Positions 25,616 through 33,822 of a DNA stretch of 64,000 nucleotides are shown piece by piece. The first letter of the stretch is position 1. Every line of letters starts with the position of its first letter. The notes below the pieces were generated by a model. That model made no database searches. It was not told where the DNA came from and saw nothing but the letters and a program-made list of their open reading frames with translations. The stretch is from Bacteroidales bacterium UBA3743 (GTDB lineage Bacteria > Bacteroidota > Bacteroidia > Bacteroidales > Paludibacteraceae). The DNA is taken from assembly GCA_002371265.1 (NCBI GenBank), contig DFGT01000006.1, positions 52,157 to 116,156 of the forward strand, given 5' to 3'. The translations under genes and the position numbers were made by a program.

Positions 25616-25677
25616 AGCGTTTGCTTTTGTCGGTGGATTGAAATTGGCGATTTCGGTGCAACCTAAAAGCAAACGCT
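25616..25677. repeat. 13-bp inverted repeat with 36-base loop
   Basis: AGCGTTTGCTTTT at 25616-25628 is the exact reverse complement of 25665-25677. The arms lie 92-153 bases upstream of the HTH gene at 25294-25524. The rest of the 411-base gap (25525-25935) holds repeat family 2 and otherwise no gene. Confidence 0.6.
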
Positions 25678-25778
25678 TTTGTTAAATATTTATTTGGTTA
25701 TGTCCTTGTTTATGACTGATTTTCGTTTCTCCCAATCAAGAAAAACTTTCTTTGAGAACTTTTATCCTCTGTGTTTTT

Positions 25779-25845
25779 ATATGTGCTCGCCTTCGGCTCG
25801 CACTTTGGAAGGGGTTAGGGCGTTCCGCCCTTAACAATCCTCGAA
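25779..25845 (+). repeat. Repeat family 2, copy a
   Basis: Two hairpins, GTGCTCGCCTTCGGCTCGCAC-type and AGGGCGTTCCGCCCT, joined by a GGAAGGGGTT link and ending in TAACAATCCT. It is almost identical, in inverted orientation, to 38269-38333, and a variant lies at 28436-28500. It lies downstream of ilvN. Confidence 0.8.
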
Positions 25846-25935
25846 AACTAGCCGATAAATTGGACATGGCCATTTATTTATCGATATTGAATCTTTAATT
25901 TTGTCAGATTCTAATTATTAATTGTTAACCATTTT

Positions 25936-26553
25936 TTACTCGTACATCATCTTGTGAGCCTCGATATTGGCCAACATGTCGCTTAGACGCTCGATTTTCG
26001 ACTTTGTGATTGCCACACGACCTGAACGGATGAACTGAAGCACCTGCAGCTTCTGGCTCAACTCGTTGAACAATCCTTGCGTCTCGTCTGTATGACCTGT
26101 TTTCTCGAATATCACGCATGTCTCGTTGATCTCAAGAATACGGATGTTGTACTTTCTGATCAACTCCTCTGTGCCCTCAAGGTTGATGAAATCCTGAGTG
26201 GCTACTTTGTACATCGCAATTTCCTGATATACAAGGTCGGAATCATCGTTGTAGAAACTTTTGATGATGTCGATTCTCTTGTCAATCTGCTTCACTACTT
26301 TTTCGATGGTGTCTTCATCTGTGATTGTAGTGATAGTAAACTTATGTATTCCTGGTAGAGCCGACTGTGACACACTCAGACTCTCTATGTTTAGGCGACG
26401 GCGTGTGAAGATTATGGAAATCTGGTTTAGCAAGCCTACCTGATTCTCTGAGAAAACTGTCACAGTGAATAGCTTCTTTCCATCATTGCATTCTGCAGGA
26501 TTGCATTTCTGACACTCCTTGCCGCACTGCTTTGCCTTAAAATTATCTGCCAT
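25936..26553 (-). CDS. ilvN: Acetolactate synthase small (regulatory) subunit
   Basis: A 205-residue regulatory subunit that binds IlvB and normally confers valine feedback. After the N-terminus comes an ACT domain at about 28-105 (FTVTVFSENQVGLLNQISIIFTRRRLNIESLSVS) and a C-terminal ACT-like/ALS regulatory domain to residue 205. An unusual N-terminal extension carries four cysteines (C10, C14, C17, C22; KQCGKECQKCNPAEC), which looks like a metal- or redox-binding knuckle. It is the last gene of ilvD-ilvB-ilvN, 55 bases after ilvB, with a perfect 28-bp palindrome in the gap. Confidence 0.93.
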   Translation of the reverse strand: MADNFKAKQCGKECQKCNPAECNDGKKLFTVTVFSENQVGLLNQISIIFTRRRLNIESLSVSQSALPGIHKFTITTITDEDTIEKVVKQIDKRIDIIKSFYNDDSDLVYQEIAMYKVATQDFINLEGTEELIRKYNIRILEINETCVIFEKTGHTDETQGLFNELSQKLQVLQFIRSGRVAITKSKIERLSDMLANIEAHKMMYE

Positions 26554-26569
26554 AATTATTTCTAATTAT

Positions 26570-26597
26570 GTAGAGACGTGGAGCTCCACGTCTCTAC
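26570..26597. repeat. Perfect 28-bp palindrome between ilvB and ilvN
   Basis: GTAGAGACGTGGAG and its exact reverse complement with no loop. GTAGAGACG-type palindromes also occur at 38124-38149 as a terminator-like hairpin. In RNA it would form a strong hairpin with a short loop, without a long T run after it, so it may modulate ilvN expression or protect mRNA rather than stop transcription. Confidence 0.85.
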
Positions 26598-26608
26598 GGT
26601 AATTATTC

Positions 26609-28300
26609 TTATCCCAAAAGAATGTTTGTTATAGTCTCACCTGCTGGAACCATCGGATAAACCATTCCCATCTCCTCGCAATTGGCTATCAATAGGTATG
26701 GTTTGTCGTCCGCAAACATCTCTTTGATTGCTGCGTCGAGTTCCTCACGTGTGCTGACCTCTGCGTTCTTGATTCCATAAGCGTCAGCAATGGTGTTGAA
26801 ATGAGGATTCATCATTGGCGTAGACGAATATCTCTTCTTGAAGAACAATTCCTGCCACTGGCGTACCATGCCAAGGTAGTTGTTGTTCAGAATAATCATC
26901 TTCACACCAATCTGTTTCTCCATGATTGTTCCCAACTCTTGGATTGTCATCTGGAATCCACCGTCGCCAGCAAACATACAGACTGTACGCTTAGGAGCTC
27001 CTATCTTGGCTCCGATTGCCGCTGGAATACCGAATCCCATTGTTCCAAGTCCACCACTTGTCACAACACTGCGTGATTTTGTAAATTTGAAGTAGCGGGC
27101 AGCCATGATCTGGTTCTGACCTACGTCTGTCACAAGCACAGCATCATTGTTTGTCGCCTCTGATATCTTGCGGACAACTTCACCCATTTTCAATGGACCT
27201 TCTGTCGCATATACCTCAGGACGGATTACTTTCTCATCCTCTTTTACTTCATACTCGTGGAAACTTTCGATCCACTGGGTATGTTTGGCCTCTTTGATCT
27301 TGAGTGTAAGTTCAGGAAGGGATGCCTTCACGTCGCCAAGCACTTTGGCTGTCGCTTTCACATTCTTGTCCAACTCCGCGTTGTCGATATCAAGATGGAC
27401 AATCTTTGCCTGTTTTGCGTATGTCTTCAAATCTCCGGTGACACGGTCGTCGAAACGCATACCGATGGCGATGATCACGTCGGCTTCGTTAGTCTTGATG
27501 TTTGGTCCGACGTTGCCGTGCATGCCGAGCATTCCCTTGTTGAGACGGTGGTCTGAAGGCAGTGCCGACAAACCAAGGAGTGTGCTTCCTGCAGGGATGT
27601 CCGCTTTTTCCAAGAAAGCTTTCAGCTCAGCTTCCGCATTTCCAAGGATTACACCTTGTCCGACCAATGCTAGAGGTTTCTTGGCGTTGTTGATGATCTC
27701 AGCTGCCGCGTCGATTTGCGTCGGCTTAATAGCTGTGAAAGGGATATAACCGCGAGTGAAATGGCATTTCTCGTAGTTGAATTCAGCCATCTCCACCTGT
27801 GCGTTTTTTGCAAAATCCAGCACTACAGGGCCTTTTCTTCCCGAATTTGCTATATGGAAAGCTTTTGCTACTGCTGGAGCAATGTCTGCGGCCGAACGAA
27901 TTTGGTAAGACCATTTTGTGATAGGAAGTGTGCAACCAATCAAGTCGACTTCCTGGAATGCGTCTGTTCCAAGGAATGCGGCTCCAGCCTGACCTGCGAT
28001 CACAACAAGTGGAGTCGAATCCATCATTGCGTCTGCGATACCTGTGATTGCGTTTGTTGCACCTGGTCCTGAAGTCACTAAGCAAACACCAGTCTTTCCG
28101 CTGACTCGTGCGTATCCCTGTGCCGCGTGTGTTGCACCTTGCTCATGACGGGTCAGGACGTAATTGAATTTGTCCATGTAGTCGTACAGAGCATCGAACG
28201 TAGGCATGATGCTGCCTCCGGGATAGCCAAAAATAGTGTCGACATTCTCTTTAAGAAGACTCTCCATAAGAATGTATGCACCTTTCATCTGATTACTCAT
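26609..28300 (-). CDS. ilvB: Acetolactate synthase large (catalytic) subunit
   Basis: A 563-residue thiamine-diphosphate enzyme that condenses two pyruvates, or pyruvate and 2-oxobutyrate, into acetohydroxy acids. Features: GYPGGSIMPTFDAL near residue 20, the catalytic Glu in TRHEQGATHAAQGYARVSG near 50-68, the FAD-domain central region (190-330), and the ThDP/Mg motif GDGGFQMTIQELGT ... NNNYLGM in the C-terminal domain (near 440-475). Length and order match other Bacteroidetes IlvB proteins. It is transcribed leftward with ilvD upstream (a 247-base gap holding repeat family 2) and ilvN downstream. Confidence 0.96.
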   Translation of the reverse strand: MSNQMKGAYILMESLLKENVDTIFGYPGGSIMPTFDALYDYMDKFNYVLTRHEQGATHAAQGYARVSGKTGVCLVTSGPGATNAITGIADAMMDSTPLVVIAGQAGAAFLGTDAFQEVDLIGCTLPITKWSYQIRSAADIAPAVAKAFHIANSGRKGPVVLDFAKNAQVEMAEFNYEKCHFTRGYIPFTAIKPTQIDAAAEIINNAKKPLALVGQGVILGNAEAELKAFLEKADIPAGSTLLGLSALPSDHRLNKGMLGMHGNVGPNIKTNEADVIIAIGMRFDDRVTGDLKTYAKQAKIVHLDIDNAELDKNVKATAKVLGDVKASLPELTLKIKEAKHTQWIESFHEYEVKEDEKVIRPEVYATEGPLKMGEVVRKISEATNNDAVLVTDVGQNQIMAARYFKFTKSRSVVTSGGLGTMGFGIPAAIGAKIGAPKRTVCMFAGDGGFQMTIQELGTIMEKQIGVKMIILNNNYLGMVRQWQELFFKKRYSSTPMMNPHFNTIADAYGIKNAEVSTREELDAAIKEMFADDKPYLLIANCEEMGMVYPMVPAGETITNILLG

Positions 28301-28435
28301 AACTGACTTTTTATGGTAATACTAATGTGTTGTCTTTTATTTTGTGGGCAAGTTTGGAACCTGCTTTATGCATCTTGGCAACGCCTCAATAATTACCTTT
28401 TTATTTACTTAGTTTATTAAATCTATTTTGTTATG

Positions 28436-28503
28436 ATCGCTCGCCCTTTCGGGCTCGCGATGATTGGTGGGACAAGAGCGTTCCGCCCTTTGCAATCCTT
28501 AAT
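28436..28503 (+). repeat. Repeat family 2, variant copy b between ilvD and ilvB
   Basis: GATCGCTCGCCCTTTCGGGC followed by TCGCGATGATTGGTGGGACA and GAGCGTTCCGCCCTTTGCAA. It keeps the two-hairpin layout and the GCGTTCCGCCCTT core of 25779-25845 but differs in the first stem and link. It occupies much of the ilvD-ilvB gap (28301-28547), where no gene is seen. Confidence 0.65.
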
Positions 28504-28547
28504 TATGACTTTAATGATTATTTGTCATAAACAAGGATGCCACCTTA

Positions 28548-30380
28548 TTAATCAACGATACGGACACCGCCCTTGTCGGCAGATGCCACCATTGAAGCAT
28601 ATGCTCTCAAAGCCTTTGAGACGACGCGGTCACGCTTTGGCTTCCATGCGTCCTTACCCTTAGCCTCTTCTGCTTTGCGGCGCTCTGCCAATTCAGCGTC
28701 AGACAAACGGACTGAAATCTTACGTGCTGGAATATCAATCTCGATGATGTCTCCATCACGTACAAGACCGATGTTACCACCGCTTGCTGCCTCTGGTGAG
28801 ATATGTCCGATTGACAAACCTGATGTTCCTCCTGAGAAACGTCCGTCTGTGATCAAAGCGCACTCTTTTCCAAGATGACGTGATTTGATATATGAAGTAG
28901 GGTAGAGCATCTCCTGCATTCCTGGTCCTCCCTTAGGCCCTTCATGTGTGATGACAACTACGTCTCCAGAAACGACGCTGCCGTTCAAGATTCCCTTACA
29001 TGCGTCATCCTGAGAGTTGAACACTTTTGCTGGTCCGGCGAATTTCCAGATGCTCTCGTCCACACCTGCTGTCTTGACAACACATCCGTCAAGAGCAATG
29101 TTACCCTTCAAGATTGCCATACCGCCATCTTTTGAGTATGCGTGCTCAAGATCACGAATACAACCATTAGCACGGTCTGTGTCGAATGAGTCCCAGTATG
29201 TCTCCTGTGAACCCATCTTGATAGAGAACTTGTTGGCTGCTGTACTCTTGTAGATCTTCTCTGCCTTCTCACAGTGAGTAGGTTTTGTGATCGCGTATTT
29301 GTCGATAGCTTCGCCGATAGTCATTCCGTCTACACGCTTAACGCTTCTGTCTACCAATCCTGCTTTGTCAAGCTCATTCATGATAGAAAGGATTCCTCCA
29401 GCACGGTTCAAATCCTGGATATGGTATTTTTGAGTGTTAGGAGCGACTTTGCACAAGCATGGAGTGACTTTTGAAAGAGAGTCGATGTCGTCCATCTTGA
29501 AATCTACGCCGCCTTCCTGAGCGATAGCAAGAAGGTGAAGCACTGTGTTTGTCGAACCACCCATAGCGATATCAAGAGTCATGGCGTTCAAGAATGCCTG
29601 ACGAGTGGCGATGCTTCTAGGAAGTACGCTTTCATCACCGTCTTTATAATATTTATATGCATTCTCTACAATCATCTTTGCTGCATCCATGAATAGCTGC
29701 TCACGGTTCTTGTGAGTCGCAACGATTGTACCGTTTCCTGGCAATGCGAAACCAAGCACCTCGTTAAGACAGTTCATTGAGTTAGCTGTGAAGATACCTG
29801 AACAGCATCCGCATCCTGGGCACGCTGCGTTCTCAATCTTAGCGACCTGCTCGTCAGAAACCGACTCGTCAGCACTCTGGATCATGGCGTCGATAAGGTC
29901 AAGGTCGTGGCTTCCCTCTAGTTTGCCAGCCTCCATCGCACCTCCTGAAACAAAGATTGTAGGGATGTTGAGACGCATAGTTGCGATCAACATACCTGGA
30001 GTGATCTTATCACAGTTTGAGATACAAACCAATGCGTCTGCCTTGTGGGCGTTCACCATATACTCCACAGAGTCTGCAATCAAGTCACGGCTAGGAAGAG
30101 AGTATAGCATACCATCGTGGCCCATAGCGATACCATCGTCGATAGCGATTGTGTTGAACTCAGCTGCGAAGCATCCAAGTTTTTCAATCTCAGCCTTAAC
30201 TTTCTGTCCGATTTCATGAAGATGTGTATGTCCTGGCACGAACTGAGTGAAGCTGTTGGCGATAGCGATGATAGGCTTGCCCATCTGTTCGCGTTTCATA
30301 CCGTTTGCCACCCAAAGAGCTCTTGCTCCTGCCATTCTGCGTCCCTCTGTGCTGAATGCACTGCGAAGTTGATGTTTCAT
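28548..30380 (-). CDS. ilvD: Dihydroxy-acid dehydratase
   Basis: A 610-residue Fe-S enzyme forming 2-oxoisovalerate or 3-methyl-2-oxopentanoate from the dihydroxy acids. Cluster and Mg ligands are visible: SNCDKITPGM near residues 121-130 and CPGCGCCSGIFTANSMN near 193-209. MAIANSFTQ-type and VITDGRFSGGTSGLSIGHISPEA (near 505-530) motifs are also present. Length fits the bacterial IlvD family. It is the first gene of the leftward ilvDBN operon, with a -7 element about 40 bases upstream. IlvC is encoded about 16 kb away on the other strand. Confidence 0.97.
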   Translation of the reverse strand: MKHQLRSAFSTEGRRMAGARALWVANGMKREQMGKPIIAIANSFTQFVPGHTHLHEIGQKVKAEIEKLGCFAAEFNTIAIDDGIAMGHDGMLYSLPSRDLIADSVEYMVNAHKADALVCISNCDKITPGMLIATMRLNIPTIFVSGGAMEAGKLEGSHDLDLIDAMIQSADESVSDEQVAKIENAACPGCGCCSGIFTANSMNCLNEVLGFALPGNGTIVATHKNREQLFMDAAKMIVENAYKYYKDGDESVLPRSIATRQAFLNAMTLDIAMGGSTNTVLHLLAIAQEGGVDFKMDDIDSLSKVTPCLCKVAPNTQKYHIQDLNRAGGILSIMNELDKAGLVDRSVKRVDGMTIGEAIDKYAITKPTHCEKAEKIYKSTAANKFSIKMGSQETYWDSFDTDRANGCIRDLEHAYSKDGGMAILKGNIALDGCVVKTAGVDESIWKFAGPAKVFNSQDDACKGILNGSVVSGDVVVITHEGPKGGPGMQEMLYPTSYIKSRHLGKECALITDGRFSGGTSGLSIGHISPEAASGGNIGLVRDGDIIEIDIPARKISVRLSDAELAERRKAEEAKGKDAWKPKRDRVVSKALRAYASMVASADKGGVRIVD

Positions 30381-30419
30381 TATCTGTATCTATTAAACGA
30401 ATTCTAAATAATTATCCTG

Positions 30420-30427
30420 CAAAAATA
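30420..30427 (-). promoter_or_regulatory. -7 element of ilvD
   Basis: CAAAAATA on the + strand reads TATTTTTG leftward, the same sequence as the ilvC -7 element, 40 bases before the ilvD start. CAA at 30444-30446 may be the upstream element with a 16-base spacer, again as at ilvC. Confidence 0.6.
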
Positions 30428-30520
30428 ATAAATTTGTAATTAGCAACCTTAAAAAAGTGATGAATTATTAGAAATTTGGCTGATTTTGGGTCTGGATTTT
30501 CACATTTCACATTGATTTTT

Positions 30521-30528
30521 TATCTTTG
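30521..30528 (+). promoter_or_regulatory. -7 element of the TonB-C protein gene
   Basis: TATCTTTG, 24 bases before the ATG at 30553; matches TAnnTTTG and defines the short downstream start. Confidence 0.65.
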
Positions 30529-30552
30529 TCGAAACAATTAAAGATTAGGGCT

Positions 30553-30957
30553 ATGAAAAACATATTTACAGTAATAATATCGTTGTTTATGCTGATGCTA
30601 TCTTCTTCTGTTTTTGCGGAAGGGGAGGTATTGACTGTGAAAGCTAATCAACACGCGTATTTCCCTGGTGGTCAGTCTGCTTTGGCGACGTGGCTGTCGG
30701 AGAATGTGAAATATCCTCAGGAGTGTATCGACAAGAAGGTGGATGGAGAGGTGATTGTCTCCTTCATTGTTGAGAGAGACGGTTCGATCACTGGAATCCG
30801 TATGGAGCAGTCGGTTGATCCAAAGCTTGATGCTGAGGCTAAAAGAGTGGTGGGGGGTATGCCAAACTGGGTGGCTGCTGAGATGAACGGTGTAAAGACA
30901 CGCAGCCGTCTGATGCTGCCTATTCGATTCACATTGCCTCAAACAAATAAAAAATGA
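30553..30957 (+). CDS. Secreted TonB C-terminal-domain protein
   Basis: A 134-residue protein starting at 30553 (MKNIFTVIISLFMLMLSSSV); the frame begins nine codons earlier, inside the promoter. A signal peptide ends near FAEGE. The mature part is a single TonB C-terminal domain: WLSENVKYPQECIDKKVDGEVIVSFIVERDGSITGIRMEQSVDPKLDAEAKRVV..MPNW, then MLPIRFTLP. Normal TonB proteins have a membrane anchor and Pro-rich linker, but this one has neither. It is probably a free periplasmic TonB-C protein, a common Bacteroidetes variant of unknown role. Confidence 0.82.
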   Translation: MKNIFTVIISLFMLMLSSSVFAEGEVLTVKANQHAYFPGGQSALATWLSENVKYPQECIDKKVDGEVIVSFIVERDGSITGIRMEQSVDPKLDAEAKRVVGGMPNWVAAEMNGVKTRSRLMLPIRFTLPQTNKK

Positions 30958-30981
30958 TTTGAATTTGGAATTGATATCATG

Positions 30982-31007
30982 AAGACGGGGGAAACCTCGT
31001 CTTTTTT
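30982..31007 (+). terminator. Terminator after the TonB-C gene
   Basis: AAGACG/CGTCTT outer stem with inner GG/CC pairs around GAAA, followed by TTTTTT. Confidence 0.85.
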
Positions 31008-31026
31008 ACAATAAATTTATGAATTT

Positions 31027-32046
31027 ATGATTAGCGGAAATATTTATAAGCTTTTCTCTGTTTTGTTGTTGTCTGCATTGACGACACCTGTTTTCTCGTC
31101 AGAATCAGAAGAATTCAATGATGATATGCTCTTGGCACAGAGGAGCAGTAGTGACAATGAAAACAAAAGTGAAAACGAAAATAAAAAGAAGTCGCGTAAT
31201 GAAAGGTCTGCCAGACCAGTCGAGACGAGACCTGCCAGACCAAGTGACACTCGTCCTGAACGTCCACAAGCGAAACCTCATACACCATCATCTGGTCATG
31301 CTCATCATCATTCTCAGCCACCTCACCACCATCACCATCATGGAGGTGATGTCGTTGTTGTGGTGGAAGACGATGCTAATTATACGACAAGTACAAGTGA
31401 CTATTCAAGTACATATGTATCTAAAGATTGTGATCTTGATAGGTTTATGCTTTTCGTTAATCTTGGGTTTGGAGTGTCATACAGAGGTTTTTCTGGTGCA
31501 TTGGATTTTGAAGAAGAAGAGGATGGTCTTTTTGAGAATTTAGGATACAATATAGAGGTCCGTTGTGACGTAGGATTGACTAAGCATCTTTTTATTAGTT
31601 CGGGTGTTGGTTTTGCGAAACAATCCATATATAATGAGTTTTTGCCGGGCAATTATATGCGTAACACAAAACGTTTTTTGGATATTCCTTTGCTTTTTGG
31701 CTACCGAAAGGCTGATGATGAGGATTTTTGGGGATCCTTATCGATAGGTCCACGATTTGCTTATGGAGTGAATGGTGAATGTCGAGAGTATTATGATTTT
31801 TATCCTAGTCCGGAGCACGGTGTTTTTAAGCACAACAGTTATGGAGGCAAGTATGGGTCTGATAGATTTGCTGTAGGTGCTGGTTTTGAAGCTAATATGG
31901 TTATTAACAAATTCTTGCTCGGCTTCGATGTAAGTTTTTATCCGAAAAACGATTGCTTGCCGGAAGAAATCTATGAAGGCCTTTACAGAAGGTTTTACAC
32001 TATACGCACAAACTTTTCCATTAAAGCAGGTTGGAGAATCTTTTAA
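31027..32046 (+). CDS. Outer-membrane beta-barrel protein with His-rich N-terminal region
   Basis: A 339-residue exported protein: signal peptide to about residue 24 (LLLSALTTPVFSS), then a disordered stretch of about 110 residues. That stretch has Lys/Asn/Glu-rich segments, Arg-Pro repeats (SARPVETRPARPSDTRPERP) and a histidine cluster (HAHHHSQPPHHHHHHGG near residues 92-108), followed by VVVVVEDD. From about residue 135 the sequence has alternating aromatic beta strands ending in NFSIKAGWRIF, typical of an 8-stranded outer-membrane barrel (porin-family/PorT-like). The His cluster may bind Ni, Zn or Cu. Function unknown. Confidence 0.78.
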   Translation: MISGNIYKLFSVLLLSALTTPVFSSESEEFNDDMLLAQRSSSDNENKSENENKKKSRNERSARPVETRPARPSDTRPERPQAKPHTPSSGHAHHHSQPPHHHHHHGGDVVVVVEDDANYTTSTSDYSSTYVSKDCDLDRFMLFVNLGFGVSYRGFSGALDFEEEEDGLFENLGYNIEVRCDVGLTKHLFISSGVGFAKQSIYNEFLPGNYMRNTKRFLDIPLLFGYRKADDEDFWGSLSIGPRFAYGVNGECREYYDFYPSPEHGVFKHNSYGGKYGSDRFAVGAGFEANMVINKFLLGFDVSFYPKNDCLPEEIYEGLYRRFYTIRTNFSIKAGWRIF

Positions 32047-32060
32047 TTAGAGACAAAAAA

Positions 32061-32088
32061 AATACCGTTAACTCACGCTGACGGTATT
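32061..32088 (+). terminator. Hairpin after the His-rich OMP gene
   Basis: AATACCGT/ACGGTATT with a 12-base loop, 14 bases after the stop. There is an A run before but only CT after, so it fits a terminator better in the leftward direction; it may act in both directions or stabilise the mRNA end. Confidence 0.6.
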
Positions 32089-32272
32089 CTAAACTTAAAA
32101 CTCTAATAACATAAACACATGATTCTTTCGAATCTAAAAAAATTACTTTTTACAACTTGTTGATGCAAAATTAGCATTTATATATGACTTTGCAAATAGT
32201 TCGTTTGAATAGTGAAAAAAAATACACGTTTTTTAACAAAAATGTGCTTTTTGACCCTGATTGTCTGTGTTT

Positions 32273-32306
32273 TTTGCTGTTTTATCTAAAACTTAGACTA
32301 CTTTTG
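32273..32306 (+). promoter_or_regulatory. Promoter of rlmD
   Basis: TTTG at 32273-32276 and TACTTTTG at 32299-32306 (22-base spacer), 50 bases before the ATG at 32356. Confidence 0.65.
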
Positions 32307-32355
32307 CAGTCGCTTGCCGAACGAATCGGCTTTAATAAATTGGATTAATTGGAAT

Positions 32356-33765
32356 ATGTCAAGAAAGAGAAAAGAACTTCCCATATTGGAGAATGTCACT
32401 ATCGCCGACATTGCCGGAGAGGGCAAGGCGATCGCTAGAATTGATGACATGGTGATTTTTGTGCCATACGTCATCCCCGGCGACGTGGTTGATATCCAAG
32501 TGACAAAGAAGAAGCATAGTTATATGGAGGGTCGTGCGTTGAGAATTGTCACTCCTTCGCCAGACCGTATTGCTCCCATGTGTTCACACTATGGCGTTTG
32601 TGGTGGATGCAAGTGGCAGGTGCTGCCATACGAGCTACAGATCAAACACAAGCAGAATCAGGTGGAGAATGTGCTTCGTCGCATCGGAAAGGTTGAGCTT
32701 CCTGAGATAACTCCTATTCTTGGTTCGAAGGAGACCACATATTATAGAAACAAACTTGAATTCACATTCAGCAACAAACGTTGGCTTACTGACGAAGAGG
32801 TTAAGGCAGGTGTCCAGTATGATGATATGAATGCTCTTGGTTTCCACATTCCAAGTATGTTCGACAAGGTGCTGGATATTGAGAAGTGTTACCTTCAGCC
32901 GGAGATATCTAACCGTATCCGTACGGAAATCAAGCAGTATGCCAAGGCTCATGATTTGGCATTCTTCGACCTTCGCAACCGTGACGGATTCTTGCGTAAC
33001 ATCATCATCCGTACTGCAGGTACGGGAGAGGTGATGCTTATTGTGGTGTTCTTTAAGGAGGATGAGGAGAAACGAGTGGCTTTGCTTGATCATTTGGTCG
33101 CCACATTCCCTGAAATCACAAGCTTGATTTATGTGATCAACGGTAAGGCGAACGACACTATCACAGATCAGCAGACTATCCTGTATAAAGGACGTGACTT
33201 TATCGAGGAGGAGATGGAAGGACTGCGATTCAAGGTCGGTCCTAAGAGTTTCTACCAGACAAATACACTCCAGGCATACGAATTATATAAGGTAGCTCGT
33301 GAGTTTGCGGATTTGAAACCAGAACAGACTCTTTATGATTTGTATACCGGAACAGGAACGATAGCATGTTTCTGTGCCAATCGAGTGAAGAAAGTGGTTG
33401 GTATCGAGTATGTGCCAGAGGCCATTGAAGATGCAAAAATCAATGCCGCCAACAATAATATAGACAATGCGACATTCTTCGCTGGCGACATGAAGGATAT
33501 CCTGACAGATGAATTCATTGCTCAGCATGGCCGTCCGGATGTTGTGATCACAGATCCTCCACGTGACGGCATGCATCAGGATGTGATCAAGGTGTTGCTG
33601 AATACCGCTCCTGAGAAGATCGTTTATGTCAGCTGCAATCCGGCCACTCAGGCTCGAGATTTGACTCTTCTTGATGAAAAGTACAAGGTTGTGAAGGTGC
33701 GTCCGGTGGATATGTTCCCTCACACTCATCATGTGGAGAATGTTATACTTTTGGTAAAGAAGTAA
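32356..33765 (+). CDS. rlmD: 23S rRNA (uracil-5-)-methyltransferase RlmD
   Basis: A 469-residue enzyme starting at 32356 (MSRKRKELPILENVTIADIA); the frame extends 14 codons upstream towards the promoter. It has an N-terminal TRAM domain (about 8-65), then the Fe-S cysteines CSHYGVCGGCKWQ near residues 78-90. A SAM-binding Rossmann domain follows with LYDLYTGTGTIACF near 328 and a DPPRDGMH motif near 402. The catalytic Cys is in IVYVSCNPATQARDL near 425. It methylates U1939-type uridines in 23S rRNA; RlmCD-like dual specificity cannot be excluded. Single-gene transcript with promoter and terminator. Confidence 0.93.
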   Translation: MSRKRKELPILENVTIADIAGEGKAIARIDDMVIFVPYVIPGDVVDIQVTKKKHSYMEGRALRIVTPSPDRIAPMCSHYGVCGGCKWQVLPYELQIKHKQNQVENVLRRIGKVELPEITPILGSKETTYYRNKLEFTFSNKRWLTDEEVKAGVQYDDMNALGFHIPSMFDKVLDIEKCYLQPEISNRIRTEIKQYAKAHDLAFFDLRNRDGFLRNIIIRTAGTGEVMLIVVFFKEDEEKRVALLDHLVATFPEITSLIYVINGKANDTITDQQTILYKGRDFIEEEMEGLRFKVGPKSFYQTNTLQAYELYKVAREFADLKPEQTLYDLYTGTGTIACFCANRVKKVVGIEYVPEAIEDAKINAANNNIDNATFFAGDMKDILTDEFIAQHGRPDVVITDPPRDGMHQDVIKVLLNTAPEKIVYVSCNPATQARDLTLLDEKYKVVKVRPVDMFPHTHHVENVILLVKK

Positions 33766-33778
33766 TATAAATATGTAT

Positions 33779-33802
33779 GGGCGGGTTCTGAATCCGCCCT
33801 TT
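33779..33802 (+). terminator. Terminator after rlmD
   Basis: GGGCGG/CCGCCC with loop GTTCTGAAT followed by TTTG. It starts 13 bases after the stop. Confidence 0.85.
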
Positions 33803-33822
33803 GCTATTTAGAATAGTTTTTT

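Noticed and set aside
25454..25672. 72-residue ORF upstream of the HTH gene
   Set aside because: It crosses the inverted repeat and overlaps the HTH start in another frame. Its composition (Cys, Arg and Gly mix) does not look like a folded protein.
27147..27749. 200-residue ORF on the + strand
   Set aside because: It lies fully antisense to ilvB, whose motifs and length are beyond doubt. The ORF shows the low-complexity Ser/Ala pattern of a shadow frame.
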